Position numbers and translations under genes: made by a program
Shown: positions 42,382 to 55,411 of the stretch, piece by piece
How positions within the stretch are numbered: the first letter of the stretch is position 1
Layout: each line of letters opens with the position of its first letter
The notes under the pieces: generated by a model
Database searches by the model: none
Told to the model about the DNA's origin: nothing
Seen by the model: only the letters and a program-made list of their open reading frames with translations
From: Burkholderia oklahomensis C6786
GTDB lineage: Bacteria > Pseudomonadota > Gammaproteobacteria > Burkholderiales > Burkholderiaceae
Reading direction: 5' to 3'
Assembly: GCF_000959365.1 (NCBI RefSeq)
Contig: NZ_CP009556.1
Location: forward strand, 124,001 to 188,000
Length of the DNA: 64,000 nt

Positions 42382-44037
42382 ATGAAACGCAACAGTAAGC
42401 AGTTCGAAATCGGTGCATGGCTCGGCGCCGGCGCGCTCGCATTCGCGAGCGTGGCTTCGGCCGCCACCGCGCAGGATCACGATCGCCGCCCCGTCGATGC
42501 GAAGCACGTGCTTCTGATCAGCGTCGACGGTCTGCACGAGCAGGACGTCGCGCGCTGCGTCGGCGCAAACACGTGTCCGAACCTCGCGCTGCTCGCGAAG
42601 TCGGGCGTCACGTACACGAACGCGCACACGCCGGGCCTGTCGGACTCGTTCCCGGGCCTCGCCGCGCTCGTGACGGGCGGCTCGCCGAAGAGCGCGGGCC
42701 TCTTCTATGACGTGTCGTACGACCGCACGCTGTATGCGCCGTCGGATACGACGTGCTCGGGCAAGCAAGGCTGGAACGTCGTGTTCGACGAAACGACCGG
42801 CATCGACGCGCAGAACGGCGGCGCGCTCACGCATCTCGACGGCGGCGGCGCGTTCAACCCGCAGGCGATCCCGCACGCGCGCGTGAACGGCCAGTGCGTG
42901 AGCGTCTATCCGCACGACTACGTGAAGACGAACACACTGTTCGAAGTCGTCAAGGAGCACATCCGCGGCTCGCACACCGCGTGGGCGGACAAGCACGCAT
43001 GGGGCTACGACTGGGTGAACGGCCCGTCGGGCAAGGGCGTGGACGACCTTGCGCGCACCGAGATCAACTCGATCGATCCGGCGACGAACAGCGACTATAC
43101 CGACATCTACACGCACACCGAGAAGTTCGACAACTATCACGTGCAGGCGATCGTCAATCAGATCGACGGCAAGAACTCGACGGGCGCCGCGGCCGCGCCC
43201 GTGCCGACCGTGTTCGGCACGAACTTCCAGACGCTCTCCGTCGCGCAGAAGGCGACCGTCGCGTCGGGCGGCGGCTATCTCGACGCGAGCTTCACGCCGG
43301 GGCCGGAAGTCGCGAACGCGATCGCGTACGTCGACGGCGCGCTCGGCCGCATCGTCGCCGAGCTCAAGCAGCGCGGCCTGTACGACTCGACCGTCGTGAT
43401 CGTGACCGCGAAGCACGGCCAGTCGCCGACCGATCACACGAAGCTCGTGAAGAACGGCGACACGCTGACGGCGCTCCTCGAAGCGAACAACTTCCTCGAC
43501 CCGAACGGCAACTTCGGCCAGAACAACACGGCGTCGGGCAACATGAACGACGGCACGGGCCTCGTCGGCACGGGCTTCGTGCAGACCGACGACGTCGGCC
43601 TCGTCTGGCTGCGCGACCAGAGCCAGGTGAACGCGGTCGTCGCGAAGCTGAAGGCGAACCTCGGCTGCAACGCGCCCGGCATCTGCGCGGACGGCCCGCA
43701 AGCCTACATCCTGTCCGGCCCGAGCGTCGCCGAGCGCTTCGGCAGTCCGGCGCTCGGCCGCACGCCCGACATCGTCGTGCAGCCGAATCCGGGCGTGATC
43801 TACACGTCGAGCAAGAAGAAGGACGAAGAGCACGGCGGCAACGCGCCGGACGACAGCCACCTCGGCCTCGTCGTGTCGTACGCGGGCTTCCATCAGGGCC
43901 GCACGATCGACGCGCCGGTCTTGACGACGCAAGTCGCGCCGACGATCCTGCGCTCGCTCGGCGTCGAGCCGCGCCTGCTGCACGCCGTCGCGCTCGAAGG
44001 CACGCGCGTGCTGCCGGGCCTCGGTCTCGACCGCTGA
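42382..44037 (+). CDS. Secreted alkaline phosphatase-superfamily protein (phosphodiesterase/nucleotide pyrophosphatase-like)
   Basis: A 551-residue exported protein. The signal peptide ends near SAATA. VLLISVDGLHEQD is the first metal-binding Asp, the following TPGLSDSFPGLAALVTGG holds the expected nucleophile, and TAKHGQSPTDH, then DSHLGLVVS, give the His/Asp metal ligands of the type I phosphodiesterase/alkaline phosphatase fold. The ATG at 42382 follows CGAGGT. Substrate unknown; close relatives in Burkholderia are annotated only as alkaline phosphatase family. Two cysteine pairs (CVGANTC and CNAPGIC) suggest disulfides in the periplasm. Confidence 0.88.
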   Translation: MKRNSKQFEIGAWLGAGALAFASVASAATAQDHDRRPVDAKHVLLISVDGLHEQDVARCVGANTCPNLALLAKSGVTYTNAHTPGLSDSFPGLAALVTGGSPKSAGLFYDVSYDRTLYAPSDTTCSGKQGWNVVFDETTGIDAQNGGALTHLDGGGAFNPQAIPHARVNGQCVSVYPHDYVKTNTLFEVVKEHIRGSHTAWADKHAWGYDWVNGPSGKGVDDLARTEINSIDPATNSDYTDIYTHTEKFDNYHVQAIVNQIDGKNSTGAAAAPVPTVFGTNFQTLSVAQKATVASGGGYLDASFTPGPEVANAIAYVDGALGRIVAELKQRGLYDSTVVIVTAKHGQSPTDHTKLVKNGDTLTALLEANNFLDPNGNFGQNNTASGNMNDGTGLVGTGFVQTDDVGLVWLRDQSQVNAVVAKLKANLGCNAPGICADGPQAYILSGPSVAERFGSPALGRTPDIVVQPNPGVIYTSSKKKDEEHGGNAPDDSHLGLVVSYAGFHQGRTIDAPVLTTQVAPTILRSLGVEPRLLHAVALEGTRVLPGLGLDR

Positions 44038-44047
44038 AGAAGCATGC

Positions 44048-44090
44048 GAAGCGCCGGCTGCCCCTGCCTATCGGCGGCGGCCGGCGCTTC
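44048..44090 (+). terminator. Hairpin after the phosphatase-family gene
   Basis: An 11-bp perfect stem (44048-44058 with 44080-44090) with further pairing inside the loop starts 10 bp after the stop codon. There is no T run, so it is a possible terminator or 3' mRNA stabiliser. Confidence 0.5.
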
Positions 44091-44304
44091 CACCCGATCC
44101 GGACCGATCCGAACCATCCGGTCCGTCTAAACCAGATCGCGCGCCGCGCACATCGGCGCGTTCGCCGCCCGCCCACTGCGGCGACTTGCCGCCCGGCGCA
44201 TGCCGCGACGCCCGCACGTCCGGCCCGCCGGGCGATTTTTTTTCAAGGTTGGCGAAAGACTATTGTCATGCGATAAGGGGATTGTCCTTATCCGGAGCAT
44301 CACG

Positions 44305-44526
44305 ATGGCCACGCTGGAAGCCTTCCGATGCGTGCTCGACGACGCGCGCACGCCCGAGATCATCCGTCATCACATCATCGATTCGCTGCAATACGCGCTG
44401 CGCAACTACGGCCAGGTGTTCACCGCGAAGGAAGTCGAATGGCTGACCGCGTGGGACGATCCGCGCATTCCGCTCGCCGCGCGCAAGGAGCTCGAGAAGC
44501 GCGACCCGGTCGTCGCGGCCCGCTGA
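44305..44526 (+). CDS. Hypothetical protein (73 residues)
   Basis: A small soluble protein, MATLEAFRCVLDDARTPEII then a helical body ending DPVVAAR. The start at 44305 has CGGAGCA upstream, and a bidirectional terminator follows the gene, both supporting expression. An AT-richer promoter-like stretch (44240-44300) precedes it. No family is recognised. Confidence 0.65.
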   Translation: MATLEAFRCVLDDARTPEIIRHHIIDSLQYALRNYGQVFTAKEVEWLTAWDDPRIPLAARKELEKRDPVVAAR

Positions 44527-44571
44527 CGCGGCGCGCCGCGCACGCGGGCCGCGCGCGGGCGCGGAAACAAA

Positions 44572-44603
44572 GAAGGCGGCGCGGACCGCGCCGCGCCGCC
44601 TTC
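44572..44603. terminator. Bidirectional terminator-like hairpin
   Basis: A perfect 13-bp stem (44572-44584 with 44591-44603) with a 6-base loop lies midway between the convergent small gene and the DUF748 gene. GAA/TTC ends give short A and T runs on both sides. Confidence 0.65.
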
Positions 44604-44635
44604 GTCGAGCCGACGTCATGCGACGTCGCGCGGCG

Positions 44636-47600
44636 TCACTTCAGGCCGAAATCGACGCGCGTCGTCGCCCCCTTGTCCGCGATGCCCTTCGCGTCGAGCT
44701 TCGGCGCGACGATGAACATCCGGCTCGGGTCGACCTTGCCCTCCAGATACTGGCGGACCGCCTGCGCGCGGTTCTGCGCGAGTGCGCGCAGGCTCGAATC
44801 GTCGACGGGCGCATGATCGGCGAGCGCCTGCTTCATGTCGTCGTCGGGCAGCGTCTTCGTCAAGCCGATCACGTTGCGCGGCTTCTTGAAGTCGGCGGCC
44901 TTGTACGCCTTCGTCAGATACTTCGTGTATTCGGCGGAATCGACCTTCACCGTCATCGGATCGACGCTCTCGCCCTGGCCGACCACGTCCTTCAGCTTCT
45001 GCAGCCGGACGAGCCGGTCGACGTACGCGTCGCGCAGGCCCGGCAGGTCCTTGACCGGATCGACGCGGCCGATCAGGTCGAGGCGGATCGCCGGCTTCTC
45101 CGCGAGCATCTTCGAGATCGTGTCGAGCTTCTTCTCCGACGCGTCGGACAGCTTCGCGAGGCCCGGATCGAACTCGACATAGCCGAGCTCCTCGCCGTCG
45201 CCGCCGAACGCGTGCGCGAGCAGCGTGAACGGCGACGTGACCGCCTTCGCGATCAGGTTCAGCACCGCGCGCCAGATCAGGCCGCCGACGCTGAACTCCG
45301 GATTCGACAATGATCCGGACACCGGAAGATTCACGTCGATCTCGCCGCGCGAGTTCTTCAGCAGCGCGATCGCGAGCCGCACCGGCAGCTTCGTCGCGGT
45401 GTCGTTCTCGACGTGGTCGCCGAACGTCAGTTGATCGATGAAGATGTGGTTGTTCGCGCTCAGTTGATCGTTGTCGAGCTTGTAGTGCAGATCGACGTTG
45501 AGCTTGCCCTTCGTGATCGGATAGCCCGCGTACTTCGCCGAGTACGGCGTCAGGTTCGTCAGCTCGATGTCGTGCGCGGCCGCGGTCAGGTCGAGCGCCG
45601 GCTTCTCGATCAGCGGGTTCACCGTCCCCTTGATCGTGATCGGGCCGTTCGCCGCGAGCTTCGCGCCGACGTCGACGGGCGCGGGCGTCGTCGAGTCGGT
45701 GCCGAACGCGCCGACCGTGCCGTTGATCGCGACGAGGTTCGCCGTGTAGTTCGGCTTGATGAAGTTGTCGGTGTACGTGACGCGGCCGCTTTGCAGCAGC
45801 AGTTGGCCGAAGTGCAGCCGCACCGGATGCCGCGGCGGCGCGGCCGCGCGCACGACGGCGGCGCCGGATGCGACCGACGTGGATGCGGCCGGCGCGGATG
45901 CGGCCGACGTGGATACGGCCGACGCCGACGCCGCGGACGCCGACGCCGGCTCGACCGCCGATGCCGCCGCGGTCGATGCCACAGCGGCCGCCTTCGCTTG
46001 CGACGCCGCCTGCGGCGTCAGCGGCACCGGCTCCTTGCCGCTCGCATCGCGCGTCAACGACTGCGCGGGACCGCTTTCCTTCGCGACGACCTCGCGCAGG
46101 TTCAGCCGCCCTTGCGCGTCGAGCAGCACGCGGCCGTAGAAGTTCGAGAACGTCACGCGCGACGCGTCGACGTCGGTGCCGCGCACGTTGTCGTAGTTCG
46201 CCTTCAGGTTCGTGAGCGCGAGCGAGCGCCAGCCGGCGAACGGATCGGACGTCGCCTTGTCGAGCATCCGCACGTCGACGAGCGCCGCGTCGCCGCGATA
46301 CGACGCCTTCATCGACTGCTTCGCCTGCTCGAAATCGAGATCGCCCTTCGCGTTCAGCAGCGCGCTCGCGATCGTCGCGTTCAGCATGCTGCCGAAGTAC
46401 GGCTCGAACGCGGCCGCGTCGAGCCGGTTGCCGTTCAGCTTCAGGCCGACCTTGAGCGGCGTCGCCGTCACGTTGCCCGACACGTCGAGCGAGCCCTTGC
46501 GGTTCAGCGTCGTCGTCAGCTTGATGGGCAGCGGCTTCGACAGGTCCTCGCTGATCTGCTTGACGTTCAGTTGCAGCGGCGCGAACGCGAGCTTCACCGG
46601 AAGCGGCGTCGAGCGGTCGGTGAAGTTCGCCTTCGCGTCCTTCACGTTCAGTTCGTCGATCTTGTAGCGCCAGGCGGGTGCGGCGGGCTGCGCGCCGCGC
46701 GCAGCGGCCGGGCGCGCGGGCGCCGCCTTGCCGCCGCCCGCGAGCGACGCGAGATCGATCTGGCCGTTCTGCAAGCGCGCGACGTCGAGCGCGAGGCCCG
46801 TCGCATCGACGCTCGCGATCTCGGCGGTGCGCGCGGCCAAATCGATCTTCGTCACCTTCACGCGCGCGTCGGGCAGCGCAACCGCCGGCGTTTTCGCGTT
46901 CGGCAGCGCGATCTTCAGCGATTTCAGGCCGAGCTCGCTGTCGCTCACCTGCGCGTCGAGCGGCGTCTTCGACCAGTCCGCCTTCGCGTTGACCGACGTG
47001 CTGAGCGCGCCGTCGAGCACCCGCGCGGACGTCGCGCCGGCGAGATACGGCTGCACGACGGGCAGCGCGAGCGCGTCGACGACGAGCTTCGTGTCCGCCT
47101 GCCGCGCCGCGAGGTTGAACGCGCCTTCGGCCTTCAGCGAGCCGCCGCTCGCGACGTCGGTCGCGAGCGTATAGCGCGCGGGCGTCTTGCCTGTCAGCGT
47201 GAAATCGGCGAGCGTCGTCGCGACGTGCTTGAGCGAGATCGCGGCGGGCGTCGCGAACGACGCATCGTTCATGTCGAGCGTGCCGTCGTGGATCGCGAAA
47301 CGCTTGATCGTCAGGTCGAGCGGCTGGGTCTTCTCCTTCTCGGCGCTCGCCGCTGCGCCGGCCGCGGCCGCAGCCGACGCGCCGCTGGCCGGCGACGACT
47401 CGGCCGCCCCGGACGCGGACGCTGCCGCGACGGCCGGGTCGCCCGAAGCGGCAGCGGATTTTGCCGACGCCGGCGTTGAAGCGGCGGCCTTTGCCGCAGC
47501 CGGCGCCCCCGCCGCCCCGCCCGCCAGCTTCATGACGTTCAGTACGCCTGCCTTGTCGCGCGCGAGCGACACGACCGGCTGATCGATCCGGATGTCGTCG

Positions 47601-48577
47601 AAATGCAGCACGTTGAGGAGCGGCTCGAGCTGCGCGGCCGCGACGTGCACTGCGCGCGCGGCGAAGAGCGGCTCGTTCGCCGGGCTGGTCACCTGCGCGT
47701 CGTTCAGGTCGACGGTGCCGGACACGCGCAGTGCGGGCGTATCGCCCGACATCGCGAAATTCACGTTGAGGTCGCTCGACAGCTTGCCCGAGCGCACCTC
47801 GACGGGCAGCTTCGTCGGCGCGTAGGACAGGAGGCGCGGCACGTCGAGGCCGTCGAACTTCAGGTCGATCGACGACTCGCGCGACTGCGCGAACGGCTTC
47901 GTCTTGCCGTCGAGCGCGATCGGGCTGCCGTCGAGGCGCGCGCGCAGCTTCGGCGTGACGAAGATGTCGGACTTCGACGGCAGCGTCGCGATGAACGGAA
48001 TGCCGATCGACCATTGGTCGACGACGTGCTTCGCGTTCAGCAGCCGGTCGTCGAACTCGATGCGGCCGTCGTTGACCTGGATGTTCGACACCGAGAAGCG
48101 CGCCGGCTTCGTCGAAGGCTGCGGCGACGGCTTGGAGAACTTGTCGACCAGGTCGGTGAAATTGAAGCGCTGCGCGTCGTAGCGGACGATATGGAAGCGC
48201 GGCTGATCGAGCCGCACTTCGTCGACGATCGGCGCGAAGCGCGCGAGCGACGTCCACGACGCGCGCACGACGAGCTTGCCGATGTCGACGAAATCGCCCT
48301 GTCCGCCGCGTTCGCCGACGTGGACGCCGTCGGCCTCGAGCCGCAGCGTGTAAGGATTGAATGCGATCCGCGAGATCGTCGCGGGCCGGTCGAGCTGCTG
48401 GCTCAATTGCTGCTCGGCGACGTGCCGGATCAGCGGCGGCGCCGCGAAAAAGCCAAGCAGTCCGAACACCGCAAGGAAGATCAGGACACCGATGCCGGTG
48501 CGCTTCGCGCGGCGCGACCGGGCGGCGACGCCGAGCTTTTGCAAGGTCGATTGGACGGTTTCTTTGTTGAATGCCAT
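44636..48577 (-). CDS. DUF748 family protein (AsmA-like, large envelope protein)
   Basis: A 1,313-residue protein. One N-terminal membrane helix (about residues 31-50, TGIGVLIFLAVFGLLGFFAA) anchors a long periplasmic region of repeated AsmA/DUF748-type beta segments such as SVSNIQVNDGRIEFDDRLL, RFAIHDGTLDMND and LLLQSGRVTYTDNFIKPNYT. Two Ala/Ser-rich linkers (near 385-445 and 895-955) divide it. The C-terminus (KLDTISKMLAEKPAIRLDLIGRVDP) resembles an OmpA-like domain. AsmA-like proteins are proposed phospholipid bridges between the membranes. The start at 48577 (MAFNKETVQ) is chosen over the 103-residue longer frame, which is low-complexity. Confidence 0.92.
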   Translation of the reverse strand: MAFNKETVQSTLQKLGVAARSRRAKRTGIGVLIFLAVFGLLGFFAAPPLIRHVAEQQLSQQLDRPATISRIAFNPYTLRLEADGVHVGERGGQGDFVDIGKLVVRASWTSLARFAPIVDEVRLDQPRFHIVRYDAQRFNFTDLVDKFSKPSPQPSTKPARFSVSNIQVNDGRIEFDDRLLNAKHVVDQWSIGIPFIATLPSKSDIFVTPKLRARLDGSPIALDGKTKPFAQSRESSIDLKFDGLDVPRLLSYAPTKLPVEVRSGKLSSDLNVNFAMSGDTPALRVSGTVDLNDAQVTSPANEPLFAARAVHVAAAQLEPLLNVLHFDDIRIDQPVVSLARDKAGVLNVMKLAGGAAGAPAAAKAAASTPASAKSAAASGDPAVAAASASGAAESSPASGASAAAAAGAAASAEKEKTQPLDLTIKRFAIHDGTLDMNDASFATPAAISLKHVATTLADFTLTGKTPARYTLATDVASGGSLKAEGAFNLAARQADTKLVVDALALPVVQPYLAGATSARVLDGALSTSVNAKADWSKTPLDAQVSDSELGLKSLKIALPNAKTPAVALPDARVKVTKIDLAARTAEIASVDATGLALDVARLQNGQIDLASLAGGGKAAPARPAAARGAQPAAPAWRYKIDELNVKDAKANFTDRSTPLPVKLAFAPLQLNVKQISEDLSKPLPIKLTTTLNRKGSLDVSGNVTATPLKVGLKLNGNRLDAAAFEPYFGSMLNATIASALLNAKGDLDFEQAKQSMKASYRGDAALVDVRMLDKATSDPFAGWRSLALTNLKANYDNVRGTDVDASRVTFSNFYGRVLLDAQGRLNLREVVAKESGPAQSLTRDASGKEPVPLTPQAASQAKAAAVASTAAASAVEPASASAASASAVSTSAASAPAASTSVASGAAVVRAAAPPRHPVRLHFGQLLLQSGRVTYTDNFIKPNYTANLVAINGTVGAFGTDSTTPAPVDVGAKLAANGPITIKGTVNPLIEKPALDLTAAAHDIELTNLTPYSAKYAGYPITKGKLNVDLHYKLDNDQLSANNHIFIDQLTFGDHVENDTATKLPVRLAIALLKNSRGEIDVNLPVSGSLSNPEFSVGGLIWRAVLNLIAKAVTSPFTLLAHAFGGDGEELGYVEFDPGLAKLSDASEKKLDTISKMLAEKPAIRLDLIGRVDPVKDLPGLRDAYVDRLVRLQKLKDVVGQGESVDPMTVKVDSAEYTKYLTKAYKAADFKKPRNVIGLTKTLPDDDMKQALADHAPVDDSSLRALAQNRAQAVRQYLEGKVDPSRMFIVAPKLDAKGIADKGATTRVDFGLK

Positions 48578-48683
48578 TACTGAATCGCCGTCGGAACGGC
48601 AGCGAGTAAATCGGGACGGGCGGGTCCGGCTTTCGCCAGTATAGGCGCTGCGCCTGTCGCGACGCAGCGGGGATGCGGGCGTC

Positions 48684-48720
48684 GGCGCGCCGCGCCCGGC
48701 CTTATGACCGGGCGGCGCGC
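48684..48720 (-). terminator. Hairpin downstream of the DUF1254 gene
   Basis: Arms GCGCGCCG...CCCGG and CCGGGCGGCGCGC (48708-48720) pair over about 13 bp with a 2-base bulge and an AT-rich loop (CCTTATGA). It lies just past the DUF1254 stop on the minus strand and likely ends that transcript before the DUF748 gene. Confidence 0.5.
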
Positions 48721-48728
48721 GCAAACGT

Positions 48729-50165
48729 TCACTTGCGGATGACGGCGGGAGGCTGCCAGGTGCCGTCGGCGGCTTGCCGCTTCGGCGCATAGAGCCGCAG
48801 CGCGAGCGCGAAGTCGGCGCGCGGCGCGGGCAGCCAGTTCGACGCGTAGCCCTTGCCGGGCGGCGTTGCGGACACGACGATCTCAAGCGAGCCGTCGCGG
48901 TTGCGGTGCAGCCGGTCGCGCTCGCCGATCGAGCGGCGCGCGCGGCCCAGGTCGGGCAGCGCGCCGTCCGGCGTGTACGGCGCGAGCGACCAGAACGCGC
49001 GAGCGGGCGGCTGCGCGTTCGGCGCGAAGCGGATCACGTAGCGGTACGCGCCGTTCAGCGGCCGGCCCGCGCTGTCGGTCTTGACGACGGCGACGGTCTC
49101 GTCGTCGCGCGTCGCCGCGCCGAATTGCGTCGACGCCGCGTACGCGCGCAGCGCGTAGTCCTGGCCGTAGCTGCCGGCGCTGTCGCCGAGCCAGCTCCAG
49201 CCGTTCGCGGTCAGCACGTTCGGCGGCAGCGCGGCGAGCCGCGCGCGCGCCTCGGCGGCGCCGTTCTCGGCGGCGATCAGCTTGTCGTCCTTCCATTGCA
49301 CCGGCGCGCCCGCGGTCACACCAATGTCGGCGAGGATCTCCTGCGCGTGCGCGTCGGCGGCGGGCGGCGGATTGTCCTGCAACGCGCGCGCGAACCGCGA
49401 GAAGAATCCGGGCGGGTCGAGCGCCGCGACCTGCGCGACGGGCGCGGCGGCCTCCGACGCCGGATCGGCGGACGTCGCGCCCGCGTGCACCGCGCGCGAC
49501 ACGCCGCGCGCGTCGCCCGTGTAGACGGACAGCGGCACGACGCGGATCGCGCGCTGCAGCTTCTTCACGGCGGTGAGGTCGCGCCCGCCGCTCGTCTGGA
49601 TCCGCACATCGAGCCACACGTTGCGCGCGGGCACGTCGACGCGCGCGACGCCTTCGGGCAACGGGCCTTCCCAGCCCGCGCCGACGAACGCGACCGCGCG
49701 CGCCCGGCTCAGGCCCGAACGCAGATTCGCGGACGAGCCGGTCGACCACAGCACGTTGGTCCACATGTCGAGCGCGCGGGCATCGAGATAGCGGCCGCGC
49801 GCATCGGGCAGCACGACGACGACCGGCTCGTCGGCGACGTCGAGCCAGCCGGTCGAATCGAGCATGTCGACGCTCGCGAGCGGCGGATTCGCCGTGCCCG
49901 GCGCGGGCAGCGCCTGCGCGTGGCGCAGCGTGTTGACGGGCGCGCCGCCCGGCGCGCCGTCGGCCGTCGCGGCCTCCTTCGCGGCGTCCATCAGCACGAG
50001 CGGATAAGCGTAGATATAGGAATCCGCGACCTCGCTGCGCATCCAGCCGGTCTTGCGCTGGATCGCCTCGGGCGTCGACGTGCAGGCCGCAAGCAGCGCC
50101 AGCGCGGCAAGCGACGCGCACGCGCGCCGCGGCGAAACAATGGATTCTCGTTGGTTTTTTGTCAT
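48729..50165 (-). CDS. DUF1254/DUF1214 domain lipoprotein
   Basis: A 478-residue predicted lipoprotein: the lipobox LAAC (cysteine 28) follows a hydrophobic core. DUF1254 comes first (DSYIYAYPLVLMDAAKEAA, then ASVDMLDSTGWLDVADEPVVVVLPD) and DUF1214 last (PLNGAYRYVIRF, then SLEIVVSATPPGKGYASNWLPAP). Such proteins are common and mostly uncharacterised; some are linked to envelope stress and virulence. The start ATG lacks a strong ribosome site. Confidence 0.88.
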   Translation of the reverse strand: MTKNQRESIVSPRRACASLAALALLAACTSTPEAIQRKTGWMRSEVADSYIYAYPLVLMDAAKEAATADGAPGGAPVNTLRHAQALPAPGTANPPLASVDMLDSTGWLDVADEPVVVVLPDARGRYLDARALDMWTNVLWSTGSSANLRSGLSRARAVAFVGAGWEGPLPEGVARVDVPARNVWLDVRIQTSGGRDLTAVKKLQRAIRVVPLSVYTGDARGVSRAVHAGATSADPASEAAAPVAQVAALDPPGFFSRFARALQDNPPPAADAHAQEILADIGVTAGAPVQWKDDKLIAAENGAAEARARLAALPPNVLTANGWSWLGDSAGSYGQDYALRAYAASTQFGAATRDDETVAVVKTDSAGRPLNGAYRYVIRFAPNAQPPARAFWSLAPYTPDGALPDLGRARRSIGERDRLHRNRDGSLEIVVSATPPGKGYASNWLPAPRADFALALRLYAPKRQAADGTWQPPAVIRK

Positions 50166-50775
50166 TCGGTGGCACGGCGAACGCGCGGCAGGGCCGCGCG
50201 CGTTGATCGGCGGCCGGCGCGTATGGCGCGGGGTCTTCCTCGTAGCGTGCGTGCCGGCCGGCTGTTGCTTGATCAGATCTTTATTTTTGGATCGGCAGTA
50301 TCGTACTCTCGTCGCCCCGGCAAAAACAATGCCCGATCATGTGAAAAAGCGATTCGAGTCGGAACGCGGCGCCTTGGCGTGCCGGCGTGTCGTCAATATT
50401 TGGGATGGCGAACACGATAAGCGGACGGACGGCGGCGCACTGCGACGGACGCCTGCTGCGACCGCCGCCCGCGATTCGTGTGAAACCGGCCGCATACGCG
50501 TCGCAGCTTGAATGGCCGAGCCGTGTGCACGCCTTGATCCACGCGGACGAGCCACGCACGCGCCAGCTCCCGCCCCCGATGCACGCGCCGCTCGTTCGGC
50601 CCGCTCGTTCGGCCATATGGCGCGCGCCGTCGAACGATTCGTCGGCAAGCAGGAGCGCGCCGGAATCGCAGCGCCCAACCCAAGTGCGCACGAGCCGCCC
50701 TTCCGCTCATCATTTGTCGGACCGGCCGGGCAGGCGCGACGCATCGCGCCGGCACTCGATCGGTTCGTCGGCCGG
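50166..50775. other. Intergenic region between two minus-strand genes
   Basis: About 610 bp with no supported gene. A T-rich patch at 50275-50300 could hold the DUF1254 promoter. The frames that cross the rest are arginine-rich shadows. Confidence 0.5.
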
Positions 50776-51603
50776 CTAACCGCGCTGCTCGACGAGCCGG
50801 CCGCGCTCGAGCGCGAAGCGCCGCACGACCTTGACCGTCGGCGCCTGCGCGAACGGCGCGCCCGCCGGGCGATCCAGATATTCGACGACGACGGTCGCAC
50901 CGCCCGTCGCCGCGCGTTCGATCGACACCGAAACCGGCTTCAGCCGGTCGCCGAGCAGCACGGCCGGCGCGCCGCCGTCCGGCTGCGCCGTCGCGACGTA
51001 CAGGAACCGGCCGCTGCCGCCCGGATCGTCGCTCAGCAGGACGGCCGTCACCGGCCGGCCGGCGACCGTCGCCGCACCGCTCTGCGCGACGAGCGTCGTC
51101 ACGCGTTTCGTCGCCGAGCCGGGCGCGGCCGCCTGCACCGATTCGCCGTTCGTCAGCTTCACCGGCTCGCCGTCGATCACGTATGTCGCGTCGGCGGCGC
51201 CGGGCGACGACGCGCCAGCGCCCGACATCCGCAATGTGAGCCGCGCGTCGGCGACGCCGCGCAGCGCGGCGATGCGCGCGGTATACGCGCTCGTCAGGCA
51301 ATCGGTCCGCGCGCCGCAGGCGTCGCGCACGCGCTGCCGCCAGTTCTGCTGCTCGTCGCGCAGCGCGTCGCGAAACTCGCGGTACGCCATCCCCTCCTCG
51401 GCCGGATGCGCGTGCTGCAGGATCTCGTAGTACGCGGCCATTCGGACGTCCAGTTCGCCAAGCGCGGGCGTGTTGCAGACCGCGCGCTCGGCGGCGCTCG
51501 CCGCCCGCGCGCAGTCGAAGCTCGCGGCGCGCACGAACGGCGCGCCGAACGTCAACGCGGCGCCGAGCGCCGCGGCCATCAGTCGTAATGTCGTCGTCGG
51601 CAT
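50776..51603 (-). CDS. Secreted LprI/DUF1311-like protein
   Basis: A 275-residue exported protein. The signal peptide (MPTTTLRLMAAALGAALTFG) ends near VRA. The mature N-terminus (FDCARAASAAERAVCNTPAL, then LDVRMAAYYEIL and two more Cys) has the four-cysteine pattern of the LprI/DUF1311 lysozyme-inhibitor family. The rest is a beta-rich domain without a family I recognise. AAGGAGGAATC precedes the ATG at 51603. The promoter region holds the GACAGC repeat. Confidence 0.82.
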   Translation of the reverse strand: MPTTTLRLMAAALGAALTFGAPFVRAASFDCARAASAAERAVCNTPALGELDVRMAAYYEILQHAHPAEEGMAYREFRDALRDEQQNWRQRVRDACGARTDCLTSAYTARIAALRGVADARLTLRMSGAGASSPGAADATYVIDGEPVKLTNGESVQAAAPGSATKRVTTLVAQSGAATVAGRPVTAVLLSDDPGGSGRFLYVATAQPDGGAPAVLLGDRLKPVSVSIERAATGGATVVVEYLDRPAGAPFAQAPTVKVVRRFALERGRLVEQRG

Positions 51604-51712
51604 GATTCCTCCTTGCGGTGCTTCGATTCGAAGGAAAGGCAAACGTTCGCGCGGTGCGGGCGGGCGCGGTGGTGGATGGGTTGCGTTGGGCGGTGAAAAT
51701 GACGGGGAGATT

Positions 51713-51780
<68 letters not shown>

Positions 51781-52033
51781 GGTCAGAATTATGACGAACC
51801 CGCCGCCGGCGCGCGACCAAACGCCGCGCCGTACGCATGCGCCTGGCGCGGCGACCGCCGCCCGAACGCCCGACGAAGCCTTGCGCGGCGGCCCGCGACC
51901 GCGGCAGCCCCGCCCTGCCCGCGTCCCGACGATCGGCATCGGTGCCGCATCGTCCGCTTGACCTTCCCATGATGGGAAAGTTGATACTTGCGGTTGTCGG
52001 CGGCATCGCCCGCCTCATCGAATCGGATTGCAG

Positions 52034-55213
<3,180 letters not shown>

Positions 55214-55411
55214 GCAGCACGAAGACCGGTCGCGACGGCCGGCGCGGCGCATGAAGCAAGCGGCCCGCGGCTCGCGTGCGCATCACGCGCCGCGCGCCGT
55301 TCGCGACGACGGCGCGCGACAAATCGCGACACGCGCGCGTGCTCGACTGCGTTAGACTTCGCGCATCGACAGGACGACAGCAACGGCCGAACGCGCCGCC
55401 CATCACGCAGC

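Noticed and set aside
45413-47479. 688-codon open frame on the plus strand opposite the DUF748 gene
   Set aside because: Arg-rich composition with no domain pattern; it is a GC-rich shadow of the well-supported minus-strand gene.
50053-51588. Plus-strand frames between the DUF1254 and copA genes
   Set aside because: They are Arg-rich, overlap the LprI-like gene in antisense and have no ribosome site or family match.
55230-55307. Imperfect long inverted repeat after copA as a terminator
   Set aside because: The arms pair with mismatches across a loop of about 36 bases and no T run follows; too weak to annotate.
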